57,865 bases of DNA from Ferruginibacter sp. (GCA_025963635.1 JAOQAK010000048.1:1-57865), one strand, 5' to 3'. Shown: positions 46,810 to 55,589, counted from the first letter of the stretch. Notes: generated from the sequence alone by a model not told the origin. A program made the numbers and translations.

Positions 46810-47772
46810 TTAAAAATATCCGCCTTTTTTCCTGTCTTCCATTGCTGCCTCGCTCACTTTATCATCAATTCTCGTTTCGCCTCTTTCGCTGGTTTTGGTA
46901 GCGATGATTTCTTTGATAATATCATCGATATTGGAAGCGCTGGATTCAACTGCCGCCGTACAGGTCATATCCCCTACGGTTCTGTAGCGCACTTGCTTCA
47001 CGGACACCTTATCCTCAGGATCCAGTTGAATAAATTCTGAAGTGGCTACGAGCTGACCTTCAAATTCCAATACTTCCCTTTCGTGGGCAAAGTAGATGGA
47101 TGGTAGTTCAATTTTATTCCTTTTAATATAATTCCAGATATCCAATTCGGTCCAGTTGCTGATAGGAAATACCCTTACATTTTCACCTTTATGGATCCTG
47201 CCGTTATAGGTGTTCCACAACTCGGGCCTTTGTAATTTTGGATCCCACTGGCCGAATTCATCCCGTACAGAAAATATCCTTTCCTTGGCCCTTGCCTTTT
47301 CTTCATCACGGCGGGCGCCGCCGATGCAGGCGTCAAACTTAAATTCTTCGATGGTATCCAGTAAGGTAAACGTCTGTAAAGCATTCCTGCTGGCGAATTT
47401 TCCTTTTTGTTCTGTAAGATTTTTTTCTTTGATGGTATCGGCAACTTTTCTTACGACCAGTTTTTCACCGATCTCGTCCACCAGTTGATCACGGTAGTCC
47501 AAAGCTTCCTGGAAATTGTGGCCCGTATCAATATGCACCAATGGAAAAGGAAATTTACCCGGACGAAAGGCTTTCAACGCAAGATGTACCAATACAATGG
47601 AATCCTTTCCTCCCGAAAACAATAAAGCAGGTCGCTCAAACTGCCCGGCTACTTCGCGGAAAATGTGGATGGATTCTGATTCCAATTGGTCCAGGTAATC
47701 CAGGCGGCGGTACAAACTGTCCCCCTCTTTTGCCGGCAAATTTAGATTCGTATTTATATTTTCGTTGATCAT
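46810..47772 (-). CDS. cysD: Sulfate adenylyltransferase subunit 2
   Basis: ATP sulfurylase catalytic subunit. The PP-loop is SGGKDS at residues 53-58; HIDTGHNFQEALDYRD, GGARRDEEKARAKERIFSVR in pieces, FPISNWTELDIWNYI and RFRTVGD-like RYRTVGDMTCT are the family hallmarks. At 320 residues it is of normal length, ending in DRKKGGYF as in E. coli. It is second in the cysH-cysD-cysN order, about 60 bases after cysH. Confidence 0.97.
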   Translation of the reverse strand: MINENINTNLNLPAKEGDSLYRRLDYLDQLESESIHIFREVAGQFERPALLFSGGKDSIVLVHLALKAFRPGKFPFPLVHIDTGHNFQEALDYRDQLVDEIGEKLVVRKVADTIKEKNLTEQKGKFASRNALQTFTLLDTIEEFKFDACIGGARRDEEKARAKERIFSVRDEFGQWDPKLQRPELWNTYNGRIHKGENVRVFPISNWTELDIWNYIKRNKIELPSIYFAHEREVLEFEGQLVATSEFIQLDPEDKVSVKQVRYRTVGDMTCTAAVESSASNIDDIIKEIIATKTSERGETRIDDKVSEAAMEDRKKGGYF

Positions 47773-47832
47773 TAATTTCTGTTTATAAAGTCATTTGTTT
47801 ACGTACCTACTGAACCCGGGAACCTTTAGTGC

Positions 47833-48573
47833 TTAACTGGCTGAAGTGGCCAAAGGTGTGGCTTCGTGCACATGGAGGCCGCATTCCTTTTTGTCGGCAT
47901 CTTCCCACCACCATCTTCCTGCCCTGAAATCTTCGCCAGGCTGTATGGCTCTTGTACAGGGTGCACAACCAATACTTACAAAGCCACGGTCGTGTAAGGG
48001 ATTGTAAGGTACCCGGTTGATTTGTATGTATTTCTTAACGTCTTCAGTTGTCCAGTGCAGCAAGGGGTGATATTTAATTACCTGGTTGGCTTCATCCCAT
48101 TCCAGTATGGGAAGGTTTTTTCGGTCGGGAGAATGTTCTGCCCGCAGGCCGGTAACCCAGATCGCATTTCCCGCCAGCGCTCTTTTTAAAGGCTCCACCT
48201 TACGGATAAAGCAACAGGCTTTGCGGTTCTCTACGGATTCGTAAAAAGAATTGGGGCCATTGGCTTCAACAAAATCCTGCAACTTTTGCTCGTTGGGATA
48301 ATAGGCCTTAATATGTGTTTGGTAGGTTGCGTTGGTGCTGCTCCATACTGAGTAGGTTTCGGGAAACATCCGGCCCGTATCAAGCGTAAATATCTTCACA
48401 GGCAATTGATTACTCAGTATTTCATGGGTAATTGCCTGGTCTTCATAACTAAAGCTGGAAGAGAAAGTAACCTGGCCGGGATATTGGTCAGTTAGTACTT
48501 TTAAAAACTCGGAGATACTTAGTCCATTCGATTGATGGAGTAATAGGTCAATAGCGTTTTGTGTATAATTCAT
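47833..48573 (-). CDS. cysH: Adenylyl-sulfate reductase (CysH family, [4Fe-4S] type)
   Basis: Reduces APS to sulfite using thioredoxin. The family motif IFTLDTGRMFPETYSVW and catalytic C231 in KKECGLH are present. So are the four cysteines C120-C121 and C203xxC206, which bind the [4Fe-4S] cluster in enzymes that use APS; PAPS-specific enzymes lack them. This agrees with the missing APS kinase. The ATG at 48573 (MNYTQNAIDLLLHQ) is preferred; the frame to 48624 adds 17 residues. It is the first gene of the minus-strand sulfur block, with a promoter octamer and palindrome about 135-160 bases upstream. Confidence 0.95.
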   Translation of the reverse strand: MNYTQNAIDLLLHQSNGLSISEFLKVLTDQYPGQVTFSSSFSYEDQAITHEILSNQLPVKIFTLDTGRMFPETYSVWSSTNATYQTHIKAYYPNEQKLQDFVEANGPNSFYESVENRKACCFIRKVEPLKRALAGNAIWVTGLRAEHSPDRKNLPILEWDEANQVIKYHPLLHWTTEDVKKYIQINRVPYNPLHDRGFVSIGCAPCTRAIQPGEDFRAGRWWWEDADKKECGLHVHEATPLATSAS

Positions 48574-48708
48574 TGTATTCGAAAATAAAAGATGGGTAAA
48601 AAAGTCTGCAAAAAATTTAGCCAAAGATTAGATTCTTAACAGCATGCTTCAGCGCAGCTACGATTGAATATACACCTGGTCAGCGAAAATAAGTTCATAT
48701 TTAGTATA

Positions 48709-48729
48709 AGTCTATAGAATTAGTGGACA
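48709..48729. promoter_or_regulatory. Sulfur-type palindrome, copy 5 (cysH operon)
   Basis: AGTCTATAGAATTAGTGGAC with its left end cut into by a TATATTTG promoter octamer on the minus strand (48728-48735). The palindrome would cover the start of transcription, the geometry of a repressor site. Confidence 0.65.
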
Positions 48730-48735
48730 AATATA
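48728..48735 (-). promoter_or_regulatory. TAnnTTTG promoter of the cysH operon
   Basis: TATATTTG on the minus strand fits the consensus exactly, about 155 bases before the cysH ATG and touching the palindrome. Confidence 0.6.
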
Positions 48736-48767
48736 GGAATGAATTGGGATTTGGACAAATAATTTAA

Positions 48768-48804
48768 GCCCCCCTGCCCCCCGAAGGGGGGTTCCTGGCG
48801 TATT
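48768..48804. repeat. C-rich palindromic repeat, second copy
   Basis: GCCCCCCTGCCCCCC, GAAGGGGGG, TTCCTGGCGTATT: the partner of the copy inside the DUF2490 gene, with a few base changes and one-base indels. Here it is intergenic. Confidence 0.75.
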
Positions 48805-48906
48805 TGGATTGTTAAAGCTTTTGAGTTATTGTGACGCGAGGGCTCACTGGTAATTGTATATCCATTGGTTTGCAGGCAATTTTAAACTGTTTATGATTGC
48901 GTAATT

Positions 48907-48987
48907 ACTGCCAATTGCGTATTGTTTATTGCTTATTGTTTTATTGCTTATTGTGTATTGCTTATTGTGTATTGCTTATTGTTTATT
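48907..48987. repeat. Heptamer array at the end of hemJ
   Basis: About eleven units of seven bases with words TATTGCT, TATTGTG and TATTGTT. It supplies the last codons and the stop codon of hemJ on the minus strand. Confidence 0.8.
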
Positions 48988-49509
48988 TGAATTTCTGATC
49001 AATTTGTAAATTTTGATAGCACTCATTAACAATAATACAAAGAGTAGAAGACCGGCGATGCCCCATGCCCAACTCATGTTTTGTTTTACAGTTACCAGCA
49101 TCACAATGGCTACTAACAGGATGGTTGCCACTTCGTTCCAGATCCGCAATTGGTTTGAACTGAAGCGAAAAATGCCTTTCATTTCCTCGGCATAAATTCT
49201 TTGTAAAGTAAAATGATAGGCGTACAAGGCCACAACAAAACCAAGCTTAATCCAGAGCCATTGTGGTATGGGGTAAAAATAAGTGGCCATCCAACCGCCA
49301 AAAATGAGGGTTAAAATAGCGGATGGCCAGGTGATGCCCAACCAAAGTCTCCTGATCATTATCGAGAACTGGTCGGTCAAAATCCTTTTTTCTATTTCCG
49401 ATTTTTCCTGCGCCTCGGTATTGTAAATGAACAATCGGACAATATAAAACATACCGCTAAACCAGGTAACGATAAAAATGATGTGGAGGGCTTTTATGTA
49501 GAAGAACAT
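48976..49509 (-). CDS. hemJ: Protoporphyrinogen IX oxidase, HemJ type
   Basis: 177 residues with four to five membrane helices. The N-terminal FYIKALHIIFIVTWFSGMFY (with the conserved His) and RLFIYNTEA, then RLWLGITWPSAILTLIFGGW and the WLWIKLGFV segment are the HemJ (UPF0093) signature. HemJ oxidises protoporphyrinogen IX in bacteria lacking HemG/HemY. It lies next to hemH and the hemA-B cluster, which supports the role. The last three residues and the stop are formed by a heptamer repeat. Confidence 0.93.
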   Translation of the reverse strand: MFFYIKALHIIFIVTWFSGMFYIVRLFIYNTEAQEKSEIEKRILTDQFSIMIRRLWLGITWPSAILTLIFGGWMATYFYPIPQWLWIKLGFVVALYAYHFTLQRIYAEEMKGIFRFSSNQLRIWNEVATILLVAIVMLVTVKQNMSWAWGIAGLLLFVLLLMSAIKIYKLIRNSNKQ

Positions 49510-49544
49510 TATGATGAATAATGAGTGATGAATAATGAGTGGTA
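49510..49544. repeat. Heptamer array upstream of hemJ
   Basis: TGATGAA TAATGAG TGATGAA TAATGAG from about 49512, directly before the hemJ start. Related words recur on the far side of the four-helix-bundle gene. Confidence 0.75.
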
Positions 49545-49591
49545 GACAGCGGGTTAGTTAATGCATTCCAAAGATGAATTTGATCTACTTC

Positions 49592-49960
49592 CTAATGAGA
49601 ATTAGTTTGATGACTGATCAACGCACTCAATTGTTTGAATGTACTAACTAATTTCTCACCAAGAGTAGTTAATGAATTTTCGGTACAATAAGTAAGCTCA
49701 ATTGCTATGTCCAGGGCAGTATCTATTTCGATTACAGATCCTCTCGATATTTCGTAAAATCTTCGTCTTTCGACCTCCGACTTCCTTGAACTACCTTCTG
49801 CTATATTTAAGTGAACTGATAGGGCAGCCCGTCTTATTTGTTGAATCATAGCAAATTTTTCGTCAGAGGGGAACCCTTTGGTTGCTCTATAACATTCCAG
49901 ACACAGGGCCTTTGATGCTTGAAAAACAGCTAATTTGGTATGACCTAATTGCAAAAACAT
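49592..49960 (-). CDS. Four helix bundle protein (23S rRNA intervening-sequence family)
   Basis: 122 residues, fully helical, with the family pattern LAVFQASKALCLECY, IRRAALSVHLNIAEGSSRKSE, FYEISRGSVIEIDTALDIA. The family was first found inside 23S rRNA intervening sequences and occurs scattered in intergenic spots of Bacteroidota; its biochemical function is unknown. Here it sits between hemJ and hemH with heptamer arrays on both sides, which fits a gene that moves within genomes. Confidence 0.92.
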   Translation of the reverse strand: MFLQLGHTKLAVFQASKALCLECYRATKGFPSDEKFAMIQQIRRAALSVHLNIAEGSSRKSEVERRRFYEISRGSVIEIDTALDIAIELTYCTENSLTTLGEKLVSTFKQLSALISHQTNSH

Positions 49961-49975
49961 GAGAGAGGTTTTTTA

Positions 49976-50010
49976 TAATGAGTGATGAGTGACAAGTAAT
50001 AACTATTAGT
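49976..50010. repeat. Heptamer array downstream side of the four-helix-bundle gene (5' side)
   Basis: ATAATGAG TGATGAG TGACAAG TAATAAC, with the same words as the array on the other flank of the gene. Confidence 0.65.
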
Positions 50011-50136
50011 GGAAATAGATTAATAGAGTTTCCACATAGGAATCAATTTTTTAAAGTGCGGATTCCCAAGCAAGATTTAGTTATCTGAATAATATAAATC
50101 GCCAATATTTTCTGAAGGATGGAACTCTAAAGAGTC

Positions 50137-50173
50137 TCATTACTGATTACTCATTACTCATTACTCATTAATA
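50137..50173. repeat. Heptamer array at the end of hemH
   Basis: ATTACTG ATTACTC ATTACTC ATTACTC ATTAATA. It is the inverse of the TAATGAG words and encodes the last residues and stop of hemH on the minus strand. Confidence 0.8.
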
Positions 50174-51186
50174 AATTCTTCCACCCACCCTTTCAGCACC
50201 TCCACCCACAAAGGATTTGTATTCAGGCAGGGAATCATCTCATAGCTTTCGCCGCCTGCTTTCATAAAGGATTCTTTTCCCCTTATGGCAATCTCTTCCA
50301 GGGTTTCGAGGCAGTCGCTTACAAACGCCGGGCATAGGATCAGCAGCTTTTTGATGCCTTCCCTGGGCATTTCTTCCAAACGAATATCTGTAAAAGGCTC
50401 AAGCCATCCTTTTCCCAAACGCGATTGAAAGGAGATACTATATTGATCTTCAGGAATTTTTAGCAGCTGCATTACTAACCTTGTGGTCGTAAATACCTGG
50501 TGGCGATAACAAAATGCATGCGCTGGTGAAGCGGTTTCACAACAATTCGCAGATTGCAGGCAATGGTTCGCGGTAACATCGCTTTTTTTGATATGACGGC
50601 CCGGCACTCCATGATAACTGAATAAAATATGATCATGAGGCTGACTGAGGTATGGCCGAATGTTTTCTGCCAACGCATTGATATATCCGGGATCATTATA
50701 AAAAGGTTTCTGAAATACCAGTTTGAAAGGATAGTTGTTTTTTGCGTGCACTTCTTTCGCAAATTCAACTGCCGTTTCAAAAGATGACATGGCATAATGC
50801 GGATACAATGGGATGGCAAGCACTTCATCGAGCCCCGGATGATTTTTTTGCAGCGCATCAAAAGCAGCTTTTACCGAAGGGTTTCCATACCGCATCGCCA
50901 TTTCAACCGGTATGTTTACCTGCTGTTGTAATGCCTGTTGCAATTGCCTGGTGAGTACCACCAGCGGGGAACCTTCTTTTGTCCAGATGGTTTTATAAGC
51001 TTCTGCAGATTTAGGCGCACGAAACGGAACAATAATTCCGTTGATCAAAACAAACCTCGGCAGAAAGGGAATATCGATCACCCGCTCGTCCATTAAAAAT
51101 TGTCTTAAATATTTCCGCACATCTTTTACTTCCGTAGAATCCGGTGAGCCCAGGTTCATTAAAACGACCGCTGTTTTTTTCGCCAT
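50161..51186 (-). CDS. hemH: Ferrochelatase
   Basis: Inserts Fe(II) into protoporphyrin IX. The N-terminus KTAVVLMNLGSPDS, the metal-site motif LFSYHGVPGRHI with its His, and the C-terminal CPAFVSDCLETLEEIA (with the conserved Glu) define the family. A cysteine-rich insert (NHCLQSANCC, then FC) lies after the His motif, as in several bacterial ferrochelatases. At 341 residues it is complete. The C-terminal INE and stop are built from a heptamer repeat, so its end may differ between strains. It is divergent from hemA. Confidence 0.96.
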   Translation of the reverse strand: MAKKTAVVLMNLGSPDSTEVKDVRKYLRQFLMDERVIDIPFLPRFVLINGIIVPFRAPKSAEAYKTIWTKEGSPLVVLTRQLQQALQQQVNIPVEMAMRYGNPSVKAAFDALQKNHPGLDEVLAIPLYPHYAMSSFETAVEFAKEVHAKNNYPFKLVFQKPFYNDPGYINALAENIRPYLSQPHDHILFSYHGVPGRHIKKSDVTANHCLQSANCCETASPAHAFCYRHQVFTTTRLVMQLLKIPEDQYSISFQSRLGKGWLEPFTDIRLEEMPREGIKKLLILCPAFVSDCLETLEEIAIRGKESFMKAGGESYEMIPCLNTNPLWVEVLKGWVEEFINE

Positions 51187-51407
51187 ACAATTAAATGATT
51201 TGCAAATGTAATCCCTGCCGGTACTAAATGCTCATGATCCTGTTAAATATTGATGGTCATTTTTAAATTATCTTCCATATGATTTACAACACATCCATAT
51301 ATGACACAGTTCATGCTGCAAAATGACAATCTGATGACAGTAGAATTAGTTTGCAAACTTTGCCGCAATTACATTTGCAGAGTAATTTATTCAATCTCAA
51401 ATTGCTG

Positions 51408-52652
51408 ATGTTCGGAAACAAGCCAACAGATTTATCGACTTTCTTTATAGCGGGAATCAATTATAAAAAGACGGACGCTAGCTCAAGGGGGCAATTTGCC
51501 ATCAGCTGTGAGCAGTATGCCAATTTATTTTCATTGGCTCCCTTGTATTCCGTGACTGACTTTTTTGTACTCTCTACCTGCAACCGCACAGAAATTTTTG
51601 GCTTTGCTGAAAGCGCTTCATGCCTTTCCGATCTGCTTTGTACACAAACCCAGGGAACAGCGGAAGGATTTAAGGAAATGGCTTATGTAAAGAAAGGCCA
51701 TAAAGCGATTGAGCATCTTTTCAATGTGGCAGCCGGCCTGGATTCACAAATTTTGGGAGATTATGAGATCGTAGGACAAATCAAACAGGCTGTTAAGTTT
51801 TCCAAAGAAAGAAATTTTGTGGGTGTTTATATGGAAAGATTGGTGAATGCTGTATTGCAATCCTCCAGGCTGATCAGAACCACTACAGCCCTGAGCGGCG
51901 GAACAGTCTCCGTTTCCTTTGCGGCGGTTCAGTATGTTAAAGAAAAAGTGAAGGATGTTGCCGATAAAAAGATCCTTTTATTAGGCACCGGGAAAATTGG
52001 CCGCAACACCTGCAAGAACCTGGTGGATCAGCTCGGAACAAAAAATATCACGCTCATTAACAGAACGGAAGAAAAGGCAGCCATGCTCGCTAATGAGTTG
52101 GGATTACAATATGCTTCAATAAATGAACTGCCAAAATATATCAGTGAAGCGCATATCATTTTAGTGGCAACGAACAGTGCTAACCCGGTAATCCTGTCTT
52201 CTCATATCAAAGAAAGCGGCGATAAGCTGATCATCGATTTATCAATACCTTATAATGTTGAAAAATCTGCCCAGCACTTACCAAATATCACTTTAATAAA
52301 TGTCGATGATCTTTCGAAGATCAAAGATGAAACCCTTCATAAGAGAAAGGCGGAAGTTCCGAAAGTAAAATCGATCATCGCAGATCATATCAACGAATTT
52401 TTAGAATGGCATGAAATGCGCAAGCATGTTCCGGTGCTAAAGGCTGTAAAACATAAATTACAGGCCATGCACAAATGCAATTTATACCTCAATTATTCTG
52501 CTACTCAAACTCCTGTTATTGCCCTGATCAGTACTGAAGAAAAAATTCAGAAAGTGATCAACGGAATGGCCCTTAAAATGCGCAATCAAAACCAGCGTGG
52601 TTGTAATTATATACAAGCCATCAACGAATACATTGCCACCGGCATAAATTAA
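51408..52652 (+). CDS. hemA: Glutamyl-tRNA reductase
   Basis: Reduces glutamyl-tRNA to glutamate-1-semialdehyde, the first haem step in the C5 pathway. The nucleophile is C58 in STCNRTE; LDSQILGDYEIVGQIKQA is the tRNA/substrate helix and LLGTGKIGRNTC the NADPH site. The ATG at 51408 (MFGNKPTDLSTFFIAG) is chosen; a TTG at 51351 would add 19 residues without family similarity. At 414 residues it is normal. It starts the hemA-C-D group with a six-base gap to hemC. Confidence 0.96.
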   Translation: MFGNKPTDLSTFFIAGINYKKTDASSRGQFAISCEQYANLFSLAPLYSVTDFFVLSTCNRTEIFGFAESASCLSDLLCTQTQGTAEGFKEMAYVKKGHKAIEHLFNVAAGLDSQILGDYEIVGQIKQAVKFSKERNFVGVYMERLVNAVLQSSRLIRTTTALSGGTVSVSFAAVQYVKEKVKDVADKKILLLGTGKIGRNTCKNLVDQLGTKNITLINRTEEKAAMLANELGLQYASINELPKYISEAHIILVATNSANPVILSSHIKESGDKLIIDLSIPYNVEKSAQHLPNITLINVDDLSKIKDETLHKRKAEVPKVKSIIADHINEFLEWHEMRKHVPVLKAVKHKLQAMHKCNLYLNYSATQTPVIALISTEEKIQKVINGMALKMRNQNQRGCNYIQAINEYIATGIN

Positions 52653-52657
52653 TTTTC

Positions 52658-53605
52658 ATGGGCAAATTGATACGGATCGGAACCAGGGAGAGCCAACTGG
52701 CGGTTTGGCAGGCTACACTGGTAAAGGATTTACTCGCAAAAAATAATTTCGCAGCTGAATTGGTTTTCATTAAAAGTGAAGGTGATATTGACCTCCAGAC
52801 CCCTTTGTATGAAATGGGTGTACAGGGCATATTTACAAGAACGCTTGATATTGCTCTTTTAACCGGAAAAATTGATATCGCGGTACATTCAATGAAAGAT
52901 GTGCCTACCCAACTGCCAAAGGGCATCGTGCAGGCAGCTGTATTAGAAAGGGCTTCTTACAAAGATCTCCTGGTATACAAAGGTGATGATGAATTTATCC
53001 AAAGGGAATTGTCAGTGGCTAATAGTGATACAACAAAAGCTCCCCTGGTCATTGCCACCAGCAGTATCCGCCGCAAGGCGCAGTGGTTAAACAGGTATCC
53101 AAATCATACCATCGAAAACCTGCGGGGAAATGTAAATACACGATTACGAAAAGTGCAGGAGCACAATTGGAATGGGGCCATTTTTGCCGCAGCGGGACTG
53201 GAAAGGATAGAACTTCGCCCAACCAAATCAATCGAATTAGACTGGATGTTGCCTGCCCCTGCACAGGGAGCAATTATGGTGGTATGCCGGGAAGCTGATG
53301 AGTTTAGTTTGAGTGCCTGCAGCCATTTCAACCATCCTGATACAGCGTTTTGTACAAAAATAGAAAGGGATTTTTTACGAACGTTGTTAGGCGGCTGCTC
53401 AACTCCCATCAGCGCATTGGCGCAGGTAAAAGGAGAAAATGTACACTTCAGGGGCAACATCTTGTCAGTAGATGGTAAAGATAAAATTGAGGTGGAAAAA
53501 ATGGTGAAGCTGGATGAAGCCGTTCAGCTTGGTGATGCCGCGGCAGCAGAAATTTTAAATAAAGAAGCAGGTAAAATCGCCGACGCCATCAACCATGCAA
53601 AATAG
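52658..53605 (+). CDS. hemC: Hydroxymethylbilane synthase (porphobilinogen deaminase)
   Basis: Polymerises four porphobilinogen into hydroxymethylbilane on a dipyrromethane cofactor. The cofactor cysteine is C247 in LLGGCSTPISAL. The N-terminal IRIGTRESQLAVWQ, VHSMKDVPT and IRRKAQWL and NLRGNVNTRLRK segments provide the substrate-binding arginines. At 315 residues it is standard. Its 3' end overlaps the hemD start by 11 bases, so the two are translationally coupled. Confidence 0.97.
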   Translation: MGKLIRIGTRESQLAVWQATLVKDLLAKNNFAAELVFIKSEGDIDLQTPLYEMGVQGIFTRTLDIALLTGKIDIAVHSMKDVPTQLPKGIVQAAVLERASYKDLLVYKGDDEFIQRELSVANSDTTKAPLVIATSSIRRKAQWLNRYPNHTIENLRGNVNTRLRKVQEHNWNGAIFAAAGLERIELRPTKSIELDWMLPAPAQGAIMVVCREADEFSLSACSHFNHPDTAFCTKIERDFLRTLLGGCSTPISALAQVKGENVHFRGNILSVDGKDKIEVEKMVKLDEAVQLGDAAAAEILNKEAGKIADAINHAK

Positions 53606-54299
53606 CATTCAAATATTATCCACCAGGCCCTTGCATGAAGCGCTTATCAGTGATGCAAAGGAAGTGGGAATTGATATTGACGAACTATCGTTCATTGACA
53701 CAGAACCCATCCAGTCCATCGATGTGCAGCAGGAAATTGATCTTGCTTTTTTGCAAACCTCGCCGGTAGTATTTACCAGCATGAATGCGGTAGAAGCAGT
53801 TGCGTATTACCAGGAAGAAAATCAGCCAGCCTGGGAAATCTATTGCATCGGCAATACCACGAAGCAATTGGTCGCCAAATATTTCGGGGAAGAAAAAATT
53901 GCCGGTACCACCGATGACGCCACTTCGCTGGCAGAACTGGTAGCTGCTAATGATGTTAATGGAGAAGTTATCTTCTTTTGTGGCGATCAGCGGCGAAACG
54001 AGTTGCCGGATATTTTACGTGAACACGATATTGAAGTAAATGAAATCGTCGTTTACCAAACCGTTGAAATTTCGCACAAAATCGATAAGGTTTACAACGG
54101 AATACTTTTCTTTAGTCCCAGTGCCGTAAAGAGCTTTTTTAAGAGTAATCAATTGCCTGCTGCAACAATTTTGTTTGCCATTGGTAATACAACTGCAAAC
54201 GAAATAAAAAAATACTCAGCCAATAAGATTATCACAAGTAGCGAACCGGGCAAGGCCAATTTGGTGAGCAGGATGATAGAATATTTTACAGGAGGATGA
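53595..54299 (+). CDS. hemD: Uroporphyrinogen-III synthase
   Basis: Cyclises hydroxymethylbilane with ring-D inversion. The sequence is weakly conserved, as usual for HemD, but shows the two-domain pattern: IQILSTRPLHEALISDAKE at the start, VVFTSMNAVEAVAYY, YCIGNTTKQLV, VIFFCGDQRRNELPDILRE and LFFSPSAVKSFF, FAIGNTTANEI. 234 residues. The overlap with hemC and the position before hemE make the call secure. Confidence 0.93.
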   Translation: MQNSIQILSTRPLHEALISDAKEVGIDIDELSFIDTEPIQSIDVQQEIDLAFLQTSPVVFTSMNAVEAVAYYQEENQPAWEIYCIGNTTKQLVAKYFGEEKIAGTTDDATSLAELVAANDVNGEVIFFCGDQRRNELPDILREHDIEVNEIVVYQTVEISHKIDKVYNGILFFSPSAVKSFFKSNQLPAATILFAIGNTTANEIKKYSANKIITSSEPGKANLVSRMIEYFTGG

Positions 54300-54301
54300 A
54301 C

Positions 54302-54548
54302 GTGAATGGTGAATCGTGAATCCGGCGTCCGTTTGTAAATGAGATTAATTTGTTTACAAGCAGTTGTTTTTCAATTGAGCATCGTTGTGTCACTCACTTG
54401 TACTGATAAAACTTTGGGCAACAATATTCATCGTAGCTAAGGGATGCCGCCATAAAATTTGGATAATGACCATTGGCTTATTGAACAATTACTTAAATCA
54501 AAAAATAAATTGGAAGCTTTCACCATTGACCATTCACCATTGACGACA
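54302..54548. repeat. Heptamer words flanking the hemD-hemE gap
   Basis: GAATGGT GAATCGT at 54305-54318, and CATTGAC CATTCAC CATTGAC at about 54523-54543 just before the hemE ATG. The rest of this 255-base gap shows no gene. The words are the reverse complement of those between cobA and cysK. Confidence 0.65.
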
Positions 54549-54554
54549 CACACC

Positions 54555-55589
54555 ATGCCGCAACTCAAAAACGACCTGTTATTAAGAACCCTGAGAAAAG
54601 AAAAAGTAGAACGCCCCCCCGTTTGGATGATGCGGCAGGCCGGACGATACCTGCCTGACTATTTAAAGCTGAAAGCAAAATATGATTTCTTTACCCGTGT
54701 GCAAACTCCCGAACTGGCATGTGCCATTAGTTTGCAACCAGTAGAACAGGTAGGCGTAGATGCCGCCATTATCTTTTCTGATATTTTAGTGATCCCGCAG
54801 GCAATGGGACTGGAAGTATTAATGGAAGAAGGCAAGGGGCCTTCGTTTCCTAAAGTGATTGAAACCCAAAAAGACATTGATGCATTGATCACAGAAGGTG
54901 CAGAAGAAAGTTTGAAATATGTTTACGATGCTTTATCCCTAACGAAAAAGGAATTGAACAACCGGGTTCCGCTAATAGGTTTTGCCGGAGCCCCATGGAC
55001 CATTCTTTGTTACATGATTGAAGGCAAGGGCAGTAAGACATGGGAAAAAGCCAAGCAATTTGCCTATACCCAACCGTTACTAGCGCACCAGCTTTTAAAA
55101 AAGATCACCAATATCACTATCAGCTATTTAAAATTGCAGGCAGCAGCAGGCGCCGATACGGTTCAGGTGTTTGACAGCTGGGCAGGATCATTGAGTCCTG
55201 CGGATTTTAAAACTTTTGCGCAACCCTACCTGTTACAGATTGCCGATGCCCTAAAAGATATTGTGCCCGTAATTTTATTTCCAAAGGGAAGCTGGTACGC
55301 ATTAAAAGACCTCAGCGAAAGCAGCGCTGCAGGAATAGGAATCGATTGGTGCATCGAGCCACAAATGGCCCGGCAGTTAACAGGCAACAAAATCGTATTA
55401 CAGGGAAATTTCGATCCGGCAAAACTGCTTGCACCAATACCAGATATAAAGAAGGCAGTAAAAGAAATGATCGATGCATTCGGTGCACAGAATTATATCG
55501 CCAACCTGGGACACGGCATAACACCCAACATTCCGGTAGATCATGCAAGGGCATTTGTAGATGCGGTAAAAGAGTATCGCCCGCTCTAA
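54555..55589 (+). CDS. hemE: Uroporphyrinogen decarboxylase
   Basis: Removes four carboxyl groups from uroporphyrinogen III to give coproporphyrinogen III. Hallmarks: RPPVWMMRQAGRYLPDY with the arginines that bind the substrate, FSDILVIPQAMG with the catalytic Asp, GFAGAPWTILCYMIEG, and NLGHGITPNIPVD at the C-terminus. I choose the ATG at 54555 (MPQLKNDLLL); the frame is open 32 codons further, but that part is the heptamer repeat. 344 residues. Confidence 0.96.
   Translation: MPQLKNDLLLRTLRKEKVERPPVWMMRQAGRYLPDYLKLKAKYDFFTRVQTPELACAISLQPVEQVGVDAAIIFSDILVIPQAMGLEVLMEEGKGPSFPKVIETQKDIDALITEGAEESLKYVYDALSLTKKELNNRVPLIGFAGAPWTILCYMIEGKGSKTWEKAKQFAYTQPLLAHQLLKKITNITISYLKLQAAAGADTVQVFDSWAGSLSPADFKTFAQPYLLQIADALKDIVPVILFPKGSWYALKDLSESSAAGIGIDWCIEPQMARQLTGNKIVLQGNFDPAKLLAPIPDIKKAVKEMIDAFGAQNYIANLGHGITPNIPVDHARAFVDAVKEYRPL

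Noticed and set aside
48907..48987. CRISPR repeats
   Set aside because: The period is 7 bp with almost no spacer; it is a simple tandem array.
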